The position numbers and the translations under genes were made by a program. A DNA stretch of 64,000 nt from an uncultured Pelagibacteraceae bacterium (GTDB lineage Bacteria; Pseudomonadota; Alphaproteobacteria; Pelagibacterales; Pelagibacteraceae), in assembly GCA_902597895.1 (NCBI GenBank), contig CACJZM010000002.1:1-64000 (forward strand), in the 5' to 3' direction. Numbering within the stretch: the first letter of the stretch is position 1; every line of letters starts with the position of its first letter. A model generated the notes under the pieces. That model saw only the letters and a program-made list of their open reading frames with translations, was not told where the DNA came from and searched no databases. Shown here in pieces: positions 8,906 to 19,427 of the stretch.

Positions 8906-10057
8906 ATGAACAACAAATTTAAAAGATTAATTCCACAATTTTTAACCCTTTTATTAGTCGTATTAATATTTGGTTTTTTTACCTTAAATGCCCAAGTTAA
9001 TATGGACAATAGAGGTATTGATTTTGGATTTGGTTTTTTAAAACAAGAGGCGTCTTTTGATATACAGTTTAGTCTTGTCGAATACGATGGTTTAGATCCT
9101 TATTGGTGGGCATATGTTGCTGCATTATTAAATACTTTGTTGGTAGCAGTTTTAGGGATTATATTTTGTACCATCATTGGTGTGATTGTAGGTGTTGCCC
9201 GTTTATCTTCAAATTACTTGATCAGAAACACAGCAGCATGGTATGTGGAATTTTTTAGAAATATTCCCTTATTATTGCAAATATTTTTTTGGTATTATGC
9301 AGCATTAAGAGCATTGCCCTTACCTCAAGATGCAGAACCTTTGTTAGGTGTTTCTTATCTTACAATAAAAGGTTTTTATATCCCTGCAATGATTTGGGAA
9401 AATTTAAATATTTTTTTATATTCTATAGTATTAGCAATCATCGGAATTATAATTGTTAGAACTTACGCAAGAAAATTACAAGAGAATGAAGGTAAACAAT
9501 TACCAGTATTTTATATATCTTTAGGTTTAATTGTAATATTACCTCTTCTATCGTTTTTAGTAGGTGGCGTTTCTCTTGATTTTGAAATACCAGTCATTAA
9601 GCAATTATCTATTACATCTTTTACATATGAAGGAGGTGTTGGTCTTCCACCAGAACTTATAGCTCTTACTTTAGCTTTATCTCTTTATACAGCAACTTTC
9701 ATAGCTGAATGTGTTAGAGCAGGAATTCAAGGTGTAGGAAAAGGACAAAAAGAAGCTGCTGCTTCAATAGGATTAAATCCAAATCAAATTTTAAAATTAG
9801 TAGTAATGCCTCAAGCTTTAAGAATTATAATTCCACCAACAACAAACCAATATTTAAATTTAACTAAAAATTCGTCTTTGGCTGCTGCGATAGCTTATCC
9901 AGATTTAGTACTTGTGTTTGCTGGTACAGCATTGATGCAAACTGGTAAAGCTATAGAAATTGTATCTATTACTATGCTTACTTATTTATCATTAAGTTTA
10001 GCGATAGCTGCTTTAATGAATTGGTATAATAAAAAAATTGAAATTAAGGAAAAATAA
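8906..10057 (+). CDS. aapQ: General L-amino acid ABC transporter permease AapQ
   Basis: One of two inner-membrane permeases of the Aap importer. At 383 residues it has the long N-terminal and mid-protein membrane extensions that set AapQ apart from short polar amino-acid permeases. The ABC-contacting EAA loop reads KEAAASIGLNPNQILKLVVM. It also contains WYVEFFRNIPLLLQ, the usual family motif. It is preceded by the aapJ terminator and overlaps aapM by one base (TAATG). Confidence 0.93.
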   Translation: MNNKFKRLIPQFLTLLLVVLIFGFFTLNAQVNMDNRGIDFGFGFLKQEASFDIQFSLVEYDGLDPYWWAYVAALLNTLLVAVLGIIFCTIIGVIVGVARLSSNYLIRNTAAWYVEFFRNIPLLLQIFFWYYAALRALPLPQDAEPLLGVSYLTIKGFYIPAMIWENLNIFLYSIVLAIIGIIIVRTYARKLQENEGKQLPVFYISLGLIVILPLLSFLVGGVSLDFEIPVIKQLSITSFTYEGGVGLPPELIALTLALSLYTATFIAECVRAGIQGVGKGQKEAAASIGLNPNQILKLVVMPQALRIIIPPTTNQYLNLTKNSSLAAAIAYPDLVLVFAGTALMQTGKAIEIVSITMLTYLSLSLAIAALMNWYNKKIEIKEK

Positions 10058-11304
10058 TGATTAGTAAAAATTTTACTACAAACTTGTATCTAGGGTCATT
10101 TTTAATATTAGTCAGTTTGATTGATGTTACCTTAAATTCATTTTTTAAATTAAACTTTACTAATTTTTTACCTGGATCGATAAGTTTTTTCTTACCTTTA
10201 ATTTTAGGTACAATAGGCCTTTATTTAATAAGAAGTGATTATACGGGTTTAAAACAATTAGATATTTTAAATAAAAATGTAAACACGTCTAATTTTAATG
10301 CAGTTTTAACTCTTTTAATTATCTTTTTAATTATAAAAGCAATACCCCCATCAATGAGCTGGATGATATTAGATGCCAATATTTCTGGTGATAGCAGAGA
10401 AGCTTGTACAGGTACAGGTGCTTGTTGGACATATATCAAAGTTTGGTTCAAAAGATTCATGTATGGAATGTATCCAAATGAATTGCACTGGAGAATAAAT
10501 GCAGCGTTCATATTAGTTATTGTTCTTGGAATGGCTGGTTTACTTGCTACAGAAAAGTTAAAAAAATATTTGGCTCTGTATTATGTAATAATTTATCCAA
10601 TTATTGCTTTTTTAATTATATATTATTTAATATCAGGTGGTGCTTTTGGATTAGAGTGGGTAGAAACAGGAGCTTGGGGAGGTCTTTCATTAACATTTAT
10701 AGTATCTTTCTTTTGTTTAATTTTCTGTTTTCCGTTAGGAATGATTTTCGCGCTTGGAAGAAGATCAAGTTTACCTACTGTAAGATATATTTCAATTGGT
10801 TACATTGAGTTTTGGAGAGGTGTACCATTGATAACAGTTCTATTTATGTCATCAGTAATGTTCCCCATGTTTTTACCAGAAGATTTTTTTATGGATAAAT
10901 TGGTTAGAGTGATTATAGCAATTACTTTATTTGAGGCTGCTTATTGTGCTGAAGTTATAAGAGGCGGTTTACAAGCTTTACCAAGAGGTCAATATGATGC
11001 TGCTAAATCATTAGGAATGGGATATTGGAAAATGCATATATTTGTTATTTTACCACAAGCATTGAAATTAGTGATACCAGGTATTGCAAATACATTTTTA
11101 GCTTTAGTTAAAGATACACCATTAATATTTGTTGTGGGACTGGCTGAAATAGCTGGAATGTTAGCATTAGCAAAAACTAACCCTGAATGGCTAGGTTTTG
11201 CAATGGAAGGATATATTTTTGCTTCTATAATTTTCTGGATAATTTGTTATGCTATGAGTAAATATAGTTATAATTTAGAAGCTAAATATAAAACAGAAAG
11301 ATAA
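10057..11304 (+). CDS. aapM: General L-amino acid ABC transporter permease AapM
   Basis: Second membrane subunit, 415 residues, pairing with AapQ. Motifs are [19 protein letters not shown] and the EAA loop [21 protein letters not shown] long N-terminal membrane region precedes the canonical permease core, as in other AapM proteins. A non-membrane stretch with two cysteines ([11 protein letters not shown]) lies near residues 115-125. It overlaps aapQ by one base, and aapP begins 2 bp after it. Confidence 0.93.
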   Translation: MISKNFTTNLYLGSFLILVSLIDVTLNSFFKLNFTNFLPGSISFFLPLILGTIGLYLIRSDYTGLKQLDILNKNVNTSNFNAVLTLLIIFLIIKAIPPSMSWMILDANISGDSREACTGTGACWTYIKVWFKRFMYGMYPNELHWRINAAFILVIVLGMAGLLATEKLKKYLALYYVIIYPIIAFLIIYYLISGGAFGLEWVETGAWGGLSLTFIVSFFCLIFCFPLGMIFALGRRSSLPTVRYISIGYIEFWRGVPLITVLFMSSVMFPMFLPEDFFMDKLVRVIIAITLFEAAYCAEVIRGGLQALPRGQYDAAKSLGMGYWKMHIFVILPQALKLVIPGIANTFLALVKDTPLIFVVGLAEIAGMLALAKTNPEWLGFAMEGYIFASIIFWIICYAMSKYSYNLEAKYKTER

Positions 11305-11306
11305 AA

Positions 11307-12041
11307 ATGTCTCAACCTATAATAAAAATAGATAATATGAATAAGTGGTTTGGAGATTTTCAGGTTTTAAAAGATATTAATCTTGAAGTAGAAAAAAATA
11401 AAAAAATTGTTGTTTGCGGACCTTCGGGATCTGGAAAATCAACCTTAATAAGATGTATTAATAGATTAGAAGAACATCAAAAAGGGACAATAGTTGTTGA
11501 TGGAAACGAATTATCAGAAAATACAAAAAATATTGAAGCTATAAGAGCTGAAGTTGGAATGGTTTTTCAACAATTTAATTTATTTCCTCATTTATCAATT
11601 TTAGATAACTGTACTTTAGCTCCAATATGGGTAAAAAAAATGCCCAAGAAACAAGCAGAGGAGTTAGCGCTAGATCAACTAAAAAAAGTTCAAATAGACG
11701 ACCAAGCACATAAATTTCCTGGTCAATTATCTGGTGGTCAACAACAAAGATGTGCAATTGCAAGAGCTTTGTGTATGGAACCTAAAATAATGTTGTTTGA
11801 TGAACCGACTTCAGCATTAGATCCTGAAATGATTAAAGAAGTATTAGATGCAATGGTTACCCTAGCAAAAGCTGGAATGACAATGATAGTTGTTACTCAT
11901 GAAATGGGCTTTGCTAAAGAAGTAGCAGATGAAGTAATTTTTATGGATGAGGGAATGATAGTTGAAAGAGCTGAAACTAAGGAATTCTTTGCTAACCCAA
12001 AAAGTGATAGAACTAAACTATTTTTGAGCCAAATACTTTAG
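11307..12041 (+). CDS. aapP: General L-amino acid ABC transporter ATPase AapP
   Basis: ATP-hydrolysing subunit of the Aap importer, cytoplasmic face. It contains Walker [11 protein letters not shown] loop [11 protein letters not shown], signature LSGGQQQR, Walker [13 protein letters not shown] and the switch histidine in VVTHEMGF. At 244 residues it is the normal length. It is the last gene of aapJQMP, with no clear terminator before the XRE regulator 156 bp downstream. Confidence 0.95.
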   Translation: MSQPIIKIDNMNKWFGDFQVLKDINLEVEKNKKIVVCGPSGSGKSTLIRCINRLEEHQKGTIVVDGNELSENTKNIEAIRAEVGMVFQQFNLFPHLSILDNCTLAPIWVKKMPKKQAEELALDQLKKVQIDDQAHKFPGQLSGGQQQRCAIARALCMEPKIMLFDEPTSALDPEMIKEVLDAMVTLAKAGMTMIVVTHEMGFAKEVADEVIFMDEGMIVERAETKEFFANPKSDRTKLFLSQIL

Positions 12042-12083
12042 AATCGTTATATTTAATTCATGACTGCAGTGTGATATTTAGTC

Positions 12084-12118
12084 TTGACATAGATCTCATA
12101 TATTCAAAATTTTGAATA
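12084..12118 (+). promoter_or_regulatory. XRE gene control region: TTGACA box with an overlapping 18-bp palindrome
   Basis: A consensus -35 TTGACA lies at 12084-12089. The perfect palindrome TATTCAAAATTTTGAATA occupies 12101-12118, where the -10 element would fall. This arrangement suits repression, plausibly by the XRE protein encoded 80 bp downstream. The palindrome arms are identical to those of the inverted repeat at 7741-7763 before aapJ. The -10 hexamer is not clear. Confidence 0.5.
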
Positions 12119-12197
12119 AAATAATAAATTTATCTATTGCAGTATCTATTAAAAATTAGTTGAATTGTAGTTTATAAAATATTTAAGAGGGGTCTTA

Positions 12198-12569
12198 ATG
12201 GAAGATAATTTTAACAAACATTTAGGGAACAAGCTTAAGTTAAGAAGATTAGCTTTAGGTTTAACACAAACAAAGGTAGCAAAAGCTATCAATGTTACAT
12301 TTCAGCAAATTCAAAAATACGAAAAAGGAACTAATGGAGTAAGTTCAATTAGATTATTGCAACTTTCCAATTATTTAAAAGTTCCAATAAGCTATTTTTT
12401 TGAAGATTTTTCTGAATACTTAATTAATTTAGAAAAAACTAAAGAAGGACATATGACTGTAAATTATAATTTTTTAATTAAATTATATTCTGAGCTAACT
12501 AGCGAACAGAAAGTTAAATTTAATAAAAGTGTACAGTCTGTTGCGTCTGGAATTTCAAAAGTGGTTTAA
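12198..12569 (+). CDS. XRE-family DNA-binding transcriptional regulator
   Basis: A 123-residue protein with an N-terminal HTH_XRE domain (about 8-65): LGNKLKLRRLALGLTQTKVA, then INVTFQQIQKYEKGTNGVSS. This wording resembles the alphaproteobacterial PraR/PhrR-type regulators. The C-terminal half is predicted helical and carries no effector domain I recognise. The start is supported by a purine-rich AGAGGGG just upstream. It lies directly after aapP in the same direction but has its own promoter-like region with a palindrome. Targets are unknown; the aap operon and its own gene are the natural candidates. Confidence 0.85.
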   Translation: MEDNFNKHLGNKLKLRRLALGLTQTKVAKAINVTFQQIQKYEKGTNGVSSIRLLQLSNYLKVPISYFFEDFSEYLINLEKTKEGHMTVNYNFLIKLYSELTSEQKVKFNKSVQSVASGISKVV

Positions 12570-12588
12570 AATATAAGAATTTATTTTT

Positions 12589-12664
12589 TGGCTCCTCGGG
12601 CAGGACTCGAACCTGCGACCAATTGATTAACAGTCAACTGCTCTACCAACTGAGCTACCGAGGA
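12589..12664 (-). tRNA. tRNA-Asn (anticodon GTT)
   Basis: A 76-nt cloverleaf read on the minus strand. The acceptor TCCTCGG pairs with CCGAGGA, followed by G and an encoded CCA. The anticodon stem GTTGA/TCAAT encloses CTGTTAA, giving anticodon GTT. tRNAs with GUN anticodons are the usual substrates of the Tgt enzyme also encoded in this window. Confidence 0.97.
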
Positions 12665-12715
12665 ATGTAAAAACTTCAACTTACTTTTTTTAATAATTAA
12701 AACAAGATTTTTTTT

Positions 12716-12789
12716 TGGAGGCCACGCCCAGAATCGAACTGGGATACAAGGATTTGCAATCCTCTGCGTAACCATTCCGCCACGTGGCC
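12716..12789 (-). tRNA. tRNA-Cys (anticodon GCA)
   Basis: A 74-nt cloverleaf on the minus strand. The acceptor GGCCACG pairs with CGTGGCC, discriminator T, and CCA is encoded. The anticodon loop TTGCAAA gives GCA. It lies about 50 bp upstream of tRNA-Asn in the same direction, so the two may be co-transcribed. The 119 bp between it and valS is almost pure A/T with no convincing element. Confidence 0.96.
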
Positions 12790-12908
12790 ATAGAATATCT
12801 AAATATTAAATATTATCACTTCTGTATATTAAATATTACTAATTAGTCTATTAAATAAATAACTAATAATATTGTTAAATAATATTATTAAATTATAAAC
12901 TTAATAGC

Positions 12909-15536
12909 ATGAGTTTAGATAAATATTCACATATAGAAATAGAGGACCAAATTTACTCATATTGGGAAAAAAATAATCTTTTCAAGCCAGTAAAAAATAA
13001 GAAGAAATATTCAGTAGTCATTCCACCACCAAATGTAACTGGAAGTTTACATATGGGTCATGCATTAAACAATTCGATACAAGATTTATTAATTAGATAT
13101 CATAGAATGAATAATTTTGAGACCCTATGGCAACCGGGTACTGATCATGCTGGTATAGCAACTCAAGCATTAGTGGAAAAAAAGTTAAACAGTGAAAATA
13201 TTAAAAAGGAAGACTTGGGTAGAGATAAATTTATTGAAAAAGTTTGGGATTGGAAAGGCCAATACGGTGACATTATTATAAACCAACTGAAGAAATTAGG
13301 ATGTTCATGTGACTGGTCTAGAAATGCCTTTACAATGGACGAAAATTTATCGAAAGCAGTAATTAAAGTATTTGTAGATTTATATAAAAAAAAATTAATC
13401 TACAAGGCTGAAAAACTTGTAAATTGGGACACAGTTTTAAAAACTGCTATTTCAGACTTAGAAGTTGATCAAAGGGAAGTAAATTCTAAAATTTATTATA
13501 TTAAATATCCAATAGATGAATCTAACGAATTTATAACAATTGCAACAACAAGACCAGAAACAATGTTAGGAGATACTGCAATTGCAGTGAACCCAAAAGA
13601 TAAAAGATTTAAAAAGTATGTAAATAAATTTGCAATAATTCCAATAGTAAATAGAAAAATTAAAATTATTACTGATAATTATGCTGATCCTGAACAGGGA
13701 ACTGGTGCGTTAAAAATTACCCCAGCTCATGATTTTAATGACTATGATGTAGGCAAGAGGAATAATTTAGAAATTATTAATATTTTTACTAAAGATGGTA
13801 AAATAAATAATAATGCTATTTCATCTTATGTTGGATTAGATAGATTTGAAGCAAGAAAAAAAATATTAAACGAATTAAAAGAAAAAGATTTTTTTGTTAA
13901 AGAAGAAAATATTAAAAACAAAGTACCATATGGTGACAGATCTAATTCTGTTATTGAACCATTTTTAACAGAACAATGGTTTGCAGATGCTAAAAAACTA
14001 GCAGTTAAAGCAAAAAAAATTGTTAAATCTAAAAAAACAAATTTCTTTCCAGTTAATTGGTCTAAAACTTATTTTCAATGGATGAATAATATTGAACCAT
14101 GGTGTATTTCAAGACAATTATGGTGGGGCCATCAAATCCCTGCATGGTACGGTCCTGATAATAAAATTTTTGTAGAATTAAATGAAAAAGATGCCCTTAA
14201 GGCAGCAAAAAAATTTTATAAAAAAGATGTTAAACTTAAGAGAGATCCTGATGTATTAGACACTTGGTTTTCATCAGGTCTATGGCCATTTGCAACATTA
14301 GGTTGGCCTAAAAAAAATGATTATCTTAAAAAATTTTATCCAACAACAGTATTGGTAACTGGTTTTGATATAATATTTTTTTGGGTTGCTAGAATGGTTA
14401 TGTTTGGAATGGAATTATTAAATAAAGAACCATTTAAAGATATTTATGTTCATGCATTAGTAAGAGACGAGAAAGGTCAAAAGATGTCTAAGTCTAAAGG
14501 AAATGTAATTGATCCACTTGATCTAATTAAAAAATATAGTGCTGATGCATTAAGATTTACATTGTTATCAATGGCTTCACCAGGAACTGATGTTAAACTT
14601 TCTGAAGATAGAGTTAAAGGATATAGAAATTTTTTAAATAAGCTATGGAATGCAAATAATTTTCTAATACAAAACAAATGTAATTTAAAAATTTCAAAAA
14701 AACCTCCAAAACTAAAAGTTAATATAAATAAATGGATATATTCTGAATTATTAAAAACCTCTAATATAGTTAAAAAAAACATTGATGATTACCGGTTTGA
14801 TGAGGCAGCCAAGAATGCATATCATTTTGCATGGCATACTTATTGCGATTGGTACTTAGAACTATCTAAAACTATACTTTATTCGAATAATAATAAGGCA
14901 AAAGTAGAGGTTAAAGAGGTATCTAGTTTTATATTTAGCCAAATTTTAGTAATGCTACATCCATTTATTCCATTTGTTACTGAAAAAATATGGCTAACAA
15001 ACAAATTTGATAAAAATGGTAAAAATTTTCTGATGTTGTCTAATTGGATTTCTGGAAAATCAAAAAAAGACAGTGATTATGACCAAGTTAACAAAATAAT
15101 AGATATAGTATCTAATTTAAGATCTTTTAAAAATGAGCTTAATGTTAGCCCTGGCTCTTTTGTTGATATATCAATCCATAATATAAAAAAAAATAATAAA
15201 TCTTTTGTTTTGAATAATGATGTGATTATAAAAAAATTGGGAAGGATTAATAATCTTTTTGATAAAGACCAAAACAAAGCATCAGCTTCCTTAATTATTT
15301 CAGGAGATATGTTTAAAATTTACTTCGATGAAAATGTAGATTTAAGTACTATTAAAGAAAATTTATTAAATAGACAGAATAAGTACAAAGTAGAAATGGA
15401 CAAAATATCTCAAAGATTAAATAATAAAAGCTTTATTCAAAGAGCGCCAAAAGATATTGTTCAACAAGAAAAAAATAACTATAGTAATCTAAAAAAAGAT
15501 ATTGAAAAAATTTCTTTAACAATTGAAAGTTTATAA
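12909..15536 (+). CDS. valS: Valyl-tRNA synthetase
   Basis: Class I aminoacyl-tRNA synthetase charging tRNA-Val. The ATP-binding HIGH motif is HMGH at residues 48-51 ([13 protein letters not shown]). The KMSKS motif ([10 protein letters not shown]) is near residue 525. An editing domain is present with the [12 protein letters not shown] signature, and there is a C-terminal coiled-coil tail of about 65 residues. The length of 875 residues is within the family range. The gene overlaps ilvD by one base. Confidence 0.97.
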   Translation: MSLDKYSHIEIEDQIYSYWEKNNLFKPVKNKKKYSVVIPPPNVTGSLHMGHALNNSIQDLLIRYHRMNNFETLWQPGTDHAGIATQALVEKKLNSENIKKEDLGRDKFIEKVWDWKGQYGDIIINQLKKLGCSCDWSRNAFTMDENLSKAVIKVFVDLYKKKLIYKAEKLVNWDTVLKTAISDLEVDQREVNSKIYYIKYPIDESNEFITIATTRPETMLGDTAIAVNPKDKRFKKYVNKFAIIPIVNRKIKIITDNYADPEQGTGALKITPAHDFNDYDVGKRNNLEIINIFTKDGKINNNAISSYVGLDRFEARKKILNELKEKDFFVKEENIKNKVPYGDRSNSVIEPFLTEQWFADAKKLAVKAKKIVKSKKTNFFPVNWSKTYFQWMNNIEPWCISRQLWWGHQIPAWYGPDNKIFVELNEKDALKAAKKFYKKDVKLKRDPDVLDTWFSSGLWPFATLGWPKKNDYLKKFYPTTVLVTGFDIIFFWVARMVMFGMELLNKEPFKDIYVHALVRDEKGQKMSKSKGNVIDPLDLIKKYSADALRFTLLSMASPGTDVKLSEDRVKGYRNFLNKLWNANNFLIQNKCNLKISKKPPKLKVNINKWIYSELLKTSNIVKKNIDDYRFDEAAKNAYHFAWHTYCDWYLELSKTILYSNNNKAKVEVKEVSSFIFSQILVMLHPFIPFVTEKIWLTNKFDKNGKNFLMLSNWISGKSKKDSDYDQVNKIIDIVSNLRSFKNELNVSPGSFVDISIHNIKKNNKSFVLNNDVIIKKLGRINNLFDKDQNKASASLIISGDMFKIYFDENVDLSTIKENLLNRQNKYKVEMDKISQRLNNKSFIQRAPKDIVQQEKNNYSNLKKDIEKISLTIESL

Positions 15537-17254
15537 TGAAAAAATTTAATAAAAAAAAGCTCCCAAGTAGACATACCTCGCTAGGCCCAGATAAAGCTCC
15601 ACAAAGGTCTTTTTATTATGCAATGAATTTAACTGAAAAAGACGTTGCTAAACCATTCGTTGGGGTTGTATCAACATGGAATGAAGCTGCTCCTTGCAAT
15701 ATTGCCCTCATGAGACAAGCTCAATCTGTTAAAAAGGGTGTACAAGCAACTGGAGGAACACCAAGAGAATTTTGTACAATTACAGTAACTGATGGTATCG
15801 CGATGGGACATGAAGGAATGAAATCTTCTTTAATTTCAAGAGATGTTATTGCTGATTCAACAGAGTTAACCGTTAGAGGTCACTGCTACGATGCATTAGT
15901 TGGTTTAGCAGGATGTGATAAATCTTTGCCAGGTCTAATGATGGCAATGGTTAGATTAAATGTTCCAAGTGTTTTTATTTACGGTGGATCAATTTTACCA
16001 GGTAGATTGAACGGTAAAGATATAACGGTTGTAGATGTTTTTGAAGGTGTTGGTAAATATTCTGCTGGTAAAATTTCTGAACATGCTCTTAGAAAAATAG
16101 AATTAAAAGCATGCCCTACAGCTGGCGCTTGCGGGGGACAATTTACTGCAAATACTATGGCGTGCGTATCTGAAGCAATTGGACTTGCATTACCTTATTC
16201 TGCTGGAACACCTGCTCCTTACAATAAAAGAGATAAATATGCTTTAGAAAGTGGAAAAGCAGTAATGAATTTATTAGCTAAAAATATTAGACCAAGAGAT
16301 ATTGTGACAAAAAAATCTTTAGAAAATGCAGCAACGATAGTTGCAGCAACGGGTGGTTCAACTAATGCAGCTTTACATCTGCCAGCTATAGCAAATGAAA
16401 TTGGAATTAAATTTGATCTTATGGATGTTGCAAAAATTTTTAAAAGAACACCTTACCTTGCAGATTTAAAACCTGGTGGAAAATATGTTGCTAAAGACAT
16501 GTGGAAAGCTGGTGGAGTTCCAATGTTATTAAAAACTCTTTTTGAAGGTGGATACATTCACGGTAATTGCATGACTGTTACTGGCAAAACTATGAAAGAA
16601 AATTTGAAAAATGTAAAATTTAATTCTAAGCAAAAAGTAATGAGAAAATATAATAATCCTTTATCACCAGATGGAGGTGTTGTTGGAATGAAAGGAAACT
16701 TAGCACCAGAAGGAGCTATTGTTAAAGTTGCAGGATTAAAAAGATTACAATTTACAGGTCGAGCAAGATGTTTTGATACTGAAGAGGCAGCTTATAAAGC
16801 TGTTAAAAATAGAAAGTATAAGGATGGTGATATTATAATTATTAGATATGAAGGACCTAAGGGTGGTCCTGGTATGAGAGAAATGCTTCAAACAACAGGA
16901 GCAATTTACGGTCAAGGCAAAGGTGAAAAAGTTGCACTTATAACAGATGGAAGATTTTCTGGAGCTACAAGAGGATTTTGTATAGGTCATGTTGGTCCTG
17001 AGGCATCTGTAGGTGGTCCGATAGCTTTATTAAGAAATGGTGACATAATTGATTTGGATGCAAAAAAAGGAACCATAAATGTAAGATTATCCAAAAAAGA
17101 ATTAGCTAAGAGAAGAAAGAAATGGAAACCAAAGAAAATTAACTTTGGAAATGGAACACTTTGGAAATATGCACAAACTGTTGGTCCAGCTTATTTAGGC
17201 GCTCCAACACATCCAGGTGGTAAAAACGAAGTAAAAACTTACGCAGATATTTAA
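15536..17254 (+). CDS. ilvD: Dihydroxy-acid dehydratase
   Basis: Catalyses dehydration of dihydroxy-acids to 2-keto acids, the penultimate step in valine, leucine and isoleucine synthesis. The iron-sulfur ligand motifs GCDKSLPG (Cys127) and [16 protein letters not shown] (Cys193, Cys199) are present, as are the C-terminal blocks [20 protein letters not shown] and [15 protein letters not shown]. At 572 residues it is full length. It is coupled by one-base overlaps to valS and to manC, giving a valS-ilvD-manC transcript. Confidence 0.97.
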   Translation: MKKFNKKKLPSRHTSLGPDKAPQRSFYYAMNLTEKDVAKPFVGVVSTWNEAAPCNIALMRQAQSVKKGVQATGGTPREFCTITVTDGIAMGHEGMKSSLISRDVIADSTELTVRGHCYDALVGLAGCDKSLPGLMMAMVRLNVPSVFIYGGSILPGRLNGKDITVVDVFEGVGKYSAGKISEHALRKIELKACPTAGACGGQFTANTMACVSEAIGLALPYSAGTPAPYNKRDKYALESGKAVMNLLAKNIRPRDIVTKKSLENAATIVAATGGSTNAALHLPAIANEIGIKFDLMDVAKIFKRTPYLADLKPGGKYVAKDMWKAGGVPMLLKTLFEGGYIHGNCMTVTGKTMKENLKNVKFNSKQKVMRKYNNPLSPDGGVVGMKGNLAPEGAIVKVAGLKRLQFTGRARCFDTEEAAYKAVKNRKYKDGDIIIIRYEGPKGGPGMREMLQTTGAIYGQGKGEKVALITDGRFSGATRGFCIGHVGPEASVGGPIALLRNGDIIDLDAKKGTINVRLSKKELAKRRKKWKPKKINFGNGTLWKYAQTVGPAYLGAPTHPGGKNEVKTYADI

Positions 17255-18444
17255 TGAAAATAAGACCTGTAATTCTTTGCGGGGGTGCTGGCACAAGACT
17301 TTGGCCTAACGCTAAAAAACATCAAGCTAAACAGTTTATTGATTTTGGTAGTTGGACTCTATTAGGTAAAACTTTAGAGAGAGTTAAAGCCTCTATTTTT
17401 GATGCACCAATTATAAGCACAAATGCGAAATATCTAAAACAAGTAAAACAACATCTTAAAAAACATAAGATAAGAAAATTTAAGATAGTTTTAGAGCCAT
17501 CTAAAAGAAATACAGCACCAGCCATTTTAAGTACGGCATTAATAAAGGATATACCCAACGAACAACCTTTAATGTTCTTGGCTGCTGATCATTTGATAGA
17601 GAAGGTTGGATTATTTAATAAAGCTATCAAAAAAAACCAAAAGAAACTTACTCAAAATAATATCTTTATTTTTGGGATTAAACCCACAATGCCTTCAAGT
17701 GAATTTGGTTATTTTTTAACAAAAAATACCAAAGTATCTAGATTTATAGAAAAACCAAAAGAGTCTAAAGCTAAACAAATAATAAGTAAAAAGGGTTATT
17801 GGAATTCTGGAATGTTTTATTTGAGAAAAGATTCAATAATTAATAATTTCAAGAAATACCAACCAAATATTTACCGAAACTGCAACAAAGCTGTAACAAA
17901 AGCAAAATATAAAAGTAATGTGTATTATTTAAACAAACAAGCATTTACTAAAGCAACAGCTAAGTCTTTTGACTATGCAGTATTAGAAAAAACCAAAGAT
18001 ATAAACGCTATCAAATTAGATATTCCTTGGTCTGACTTAGGTTCTTGGAAAGAAATCTGTAAGATGTACGGACGAAATAAGAGACATTATTATAAAAAGA
18101 AGAATGTATTTCATAGACCTTGGGGTAGTTATGTAAATCTATTTAATGGTAAGGAATTTTTGATTAAAGAATTATATGTAAAGCCTAAAGGTATATTAAG
18201 TCTTCAAAAACATCATCATAGAGCTGAACACTGGGTAGTTACTCAAGGTAAACCTAAAATTACTTTAAATAAAAAATATTTTACAATGAAACCCGATGAA
18301 ACAATCTTTATTCCTTTAGGTGCAGTTCATCGAATTGAAAATCCCTACAAAAAACCAGTTAAAATTATTGAAGCTCAAGTAGGTTCAATTTTAAAAGAAA
18401 CAGACATCGTGAGATATCAAGATGTATATGGTAGAGTAAAATAA
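17254..18444 (+). CDS. manC: Mannose-1-phosphate guanylyltransferase / mannose-6-phosphate isomerase type II
   Basis: Makes GDP-mannose for surface polysaccharide. The N-terminal nucleotidyltransferase starts PVILCGGAGTRLWP and includes FAADHLI-like and FVEKP-like blocks (here FLAADHLIE and RFIEKPKE). The last about 110 residues are a cupin domain (KGILSLQKHHHRAEHWVV) typical of the bifunctional family. At 396 residues it is clearly shorter than typical members of about 470, with several shortened linkers but both domains kept. It overlaps ilvD by one base, an unusual partner that may only reflect genome compaction. Confidence 0.87.
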   Translation: MKIRPVILCGGAGTRLWPNAKKHQAKQFIDFGSWTLLGKTLERVKASIFDAPIISTNAKYLKQVKQHLKKHKIRKFKIVLEPSKRNTAPAILSTALIKDIPNEQPLMFLAADHLIEKVGLFNKAIKKNQKKLTQNNIFIFGIKPTMPSSEFGYFLTKNTKVSRFIEKPKESKAKQIISKKGYWNSGMFYLRKDSIINNFKKYQPNIYRNCNKAVTKAKYKSNVYYLNKQAFTKATAKSFDYAVLEKTKDINAIKLDIPWSDLGSWKEICKMYGRNKRHYYKKKNVFHRPWGSYVNLFNGKEFLIKELYVKPKGILSLQKHHHRAEHWVVTQGKPKITLNKKYFTMKPDETIFIPLGAVHRIENPYKKPVKIIEAQVGSILKETDIVRYQDVYGRVK

Positions 18445-19329
18445 TTATTTTACAAGAAAATTCACTTTTTTATTTGATAGATTTAAATGAATTTTTTTAT
18501 AAGAGCCAAAATTATCCCCATCAATTTGAACGGGTATTAAATCATTTCTATCAATAGTGATGTTTTGTGAATAAGTAGTAATAACATTTTTGTTTTTACT
18601 TAAGTCGCCATTAATAATAATTAAAAATATAGAATATAACAAATTGATCCTAGTTAAATCCTTAAATATATAGGTGACTAATTTATTTTCAAAAATATTT
18701 GTTTTATTTATTTTATGATGACCGGCGTAATATTTTGTATTTAAGGATAATATCCAGTCTGCTTGATAAAATTGCCCATCAAAATTAACATTTAATTTTT
18801 TATTATCCATAAATAAGAAATGTTGAAAACCCTTGATACCAAATATAATTTTACCAAGAATCTTTTTTATTTTTGAATTAATTGAATGAACAATTTTTGC
18901 ATCCCATCCTATACCGGCCATTAAAAAGAAATAATTTTCGTTAATTTTTACAAGATTAGAGGATTTATAATTGTTAGAAACTAACACATTTACTATATCA
19001 TCAACTTTTTTATTCATTGATAATTCAGCCTGAAGTAAATTTGCAGTCCCAGCAGGTATATAACCTAAGGCAAAATCATCTTTAAAATTAAAATCATTTT
19101 TTATTAATTCATTAATCGCAAAAGAAACGGATCCATCTCCACCAGCTACTATTAGTCGATCATAATTTTTTTGGTTAAAATCTTTAAAAATCTTTTTTGC
19201 TTGGTTTATTGTTTTAGTCTCAAAGTAGTCTACAGAATTGTTTTCTTTTAACTTAGATAAAACTCTATTTATGAACTTTGATTTTCTTCCTGAAGAAGAG
19301 TTTAGATTGTAAATCATACAATATAACAT
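18445..19329 (-). CDS. Diacylglycerol kinase family (YegS/DagK-like) lipid kinase
   Basis: A 294-residue lipid kinase with the catalytic-domain signature VAGGDGSVSFAINEL and the downstream GYIPAGTANLLQ. The family phosphorylates diacylglycerol or sphingoid bases. The start at 19329 is preceded by AAGG seven bases upstream. It is convergent with manC (abutting stops) and divergent from plcP across a region with two Pho-box-like repeats. In that setting the likely role is recycling the diacylglycerol released by PlcP to phosphatidic acid. The substrate is inferred from context only. Confidence 0.85.
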   Translation of the reverse strand: MLYCMIYNLNSSSGRKSKFINRVLSKLKENNSVDYFETKTINQAKKIFKDFNQKNYDRLIVAGGDGSVSFAINELIKNDFNFKDDFALGYIPAGTANLLQAELSMNKKVDDIVNVLVSNNYKSSNLVKINENYFFLMAGIGWDAKIVHSINSKIKKILGKIIFGIKGFQHFLFMDNKKLNVNFDGQFYQADWILSLNTKYYAGHHKINKTNIFENKLVTYIFKDLTRINLLYSIFLIIINGDLSKNKNVITTYSQNITIDRNDLIPVQIDGDNFGSYKKIHLNLSNKKVNFLVK

Positions 19330-19350
19330 AATTAATCCTTAAAAAATTTT

Positions 19351-19366
19351 TAACAAATTTGTAACA
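19351..19366 (+). promoter_or_regulatory. Pho-box-like direct repeat, oriented toward plcP
   Basis: TAACA at 19351 and again at 19362 give an exact 11-bp period, the spacing bound by PhoB dimers. The repeat is the same as the one before pstS. In + orientation it lies about 60 bp before the plcP start. Confidence 0.6.
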
Positions 19367-19395
19367 TTTGAATGCAATAACATTTAAATGATTCG

Positions 19396-19411
19396 TGTTA
19401 CAGTTGTGTTA
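19396..19411 (-). promoter_or_regulatory. Pho-box-like direct repeat, oriented toward the lipid kinase gene
   Basis: On the minus strand TAACA occurs twice with 11-bp spacing (TGTTA at 19396 and 19407 on the + strand). It faces the other Pho box across the palindrome CATTTAAATG (19381-19390). This would let phosphorylated PhoB activate both divergent genes. Confidence 0.6.
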
Positions 19412-19427
19412 AAAAATGATTTTTTAA

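Noticed and set aside
12790-12908. T-box or other leader before valS
   Set aside because: The gap is almost entirely A/T with short direct repeats and lacks a T-box sequence or a terminator hairpin.
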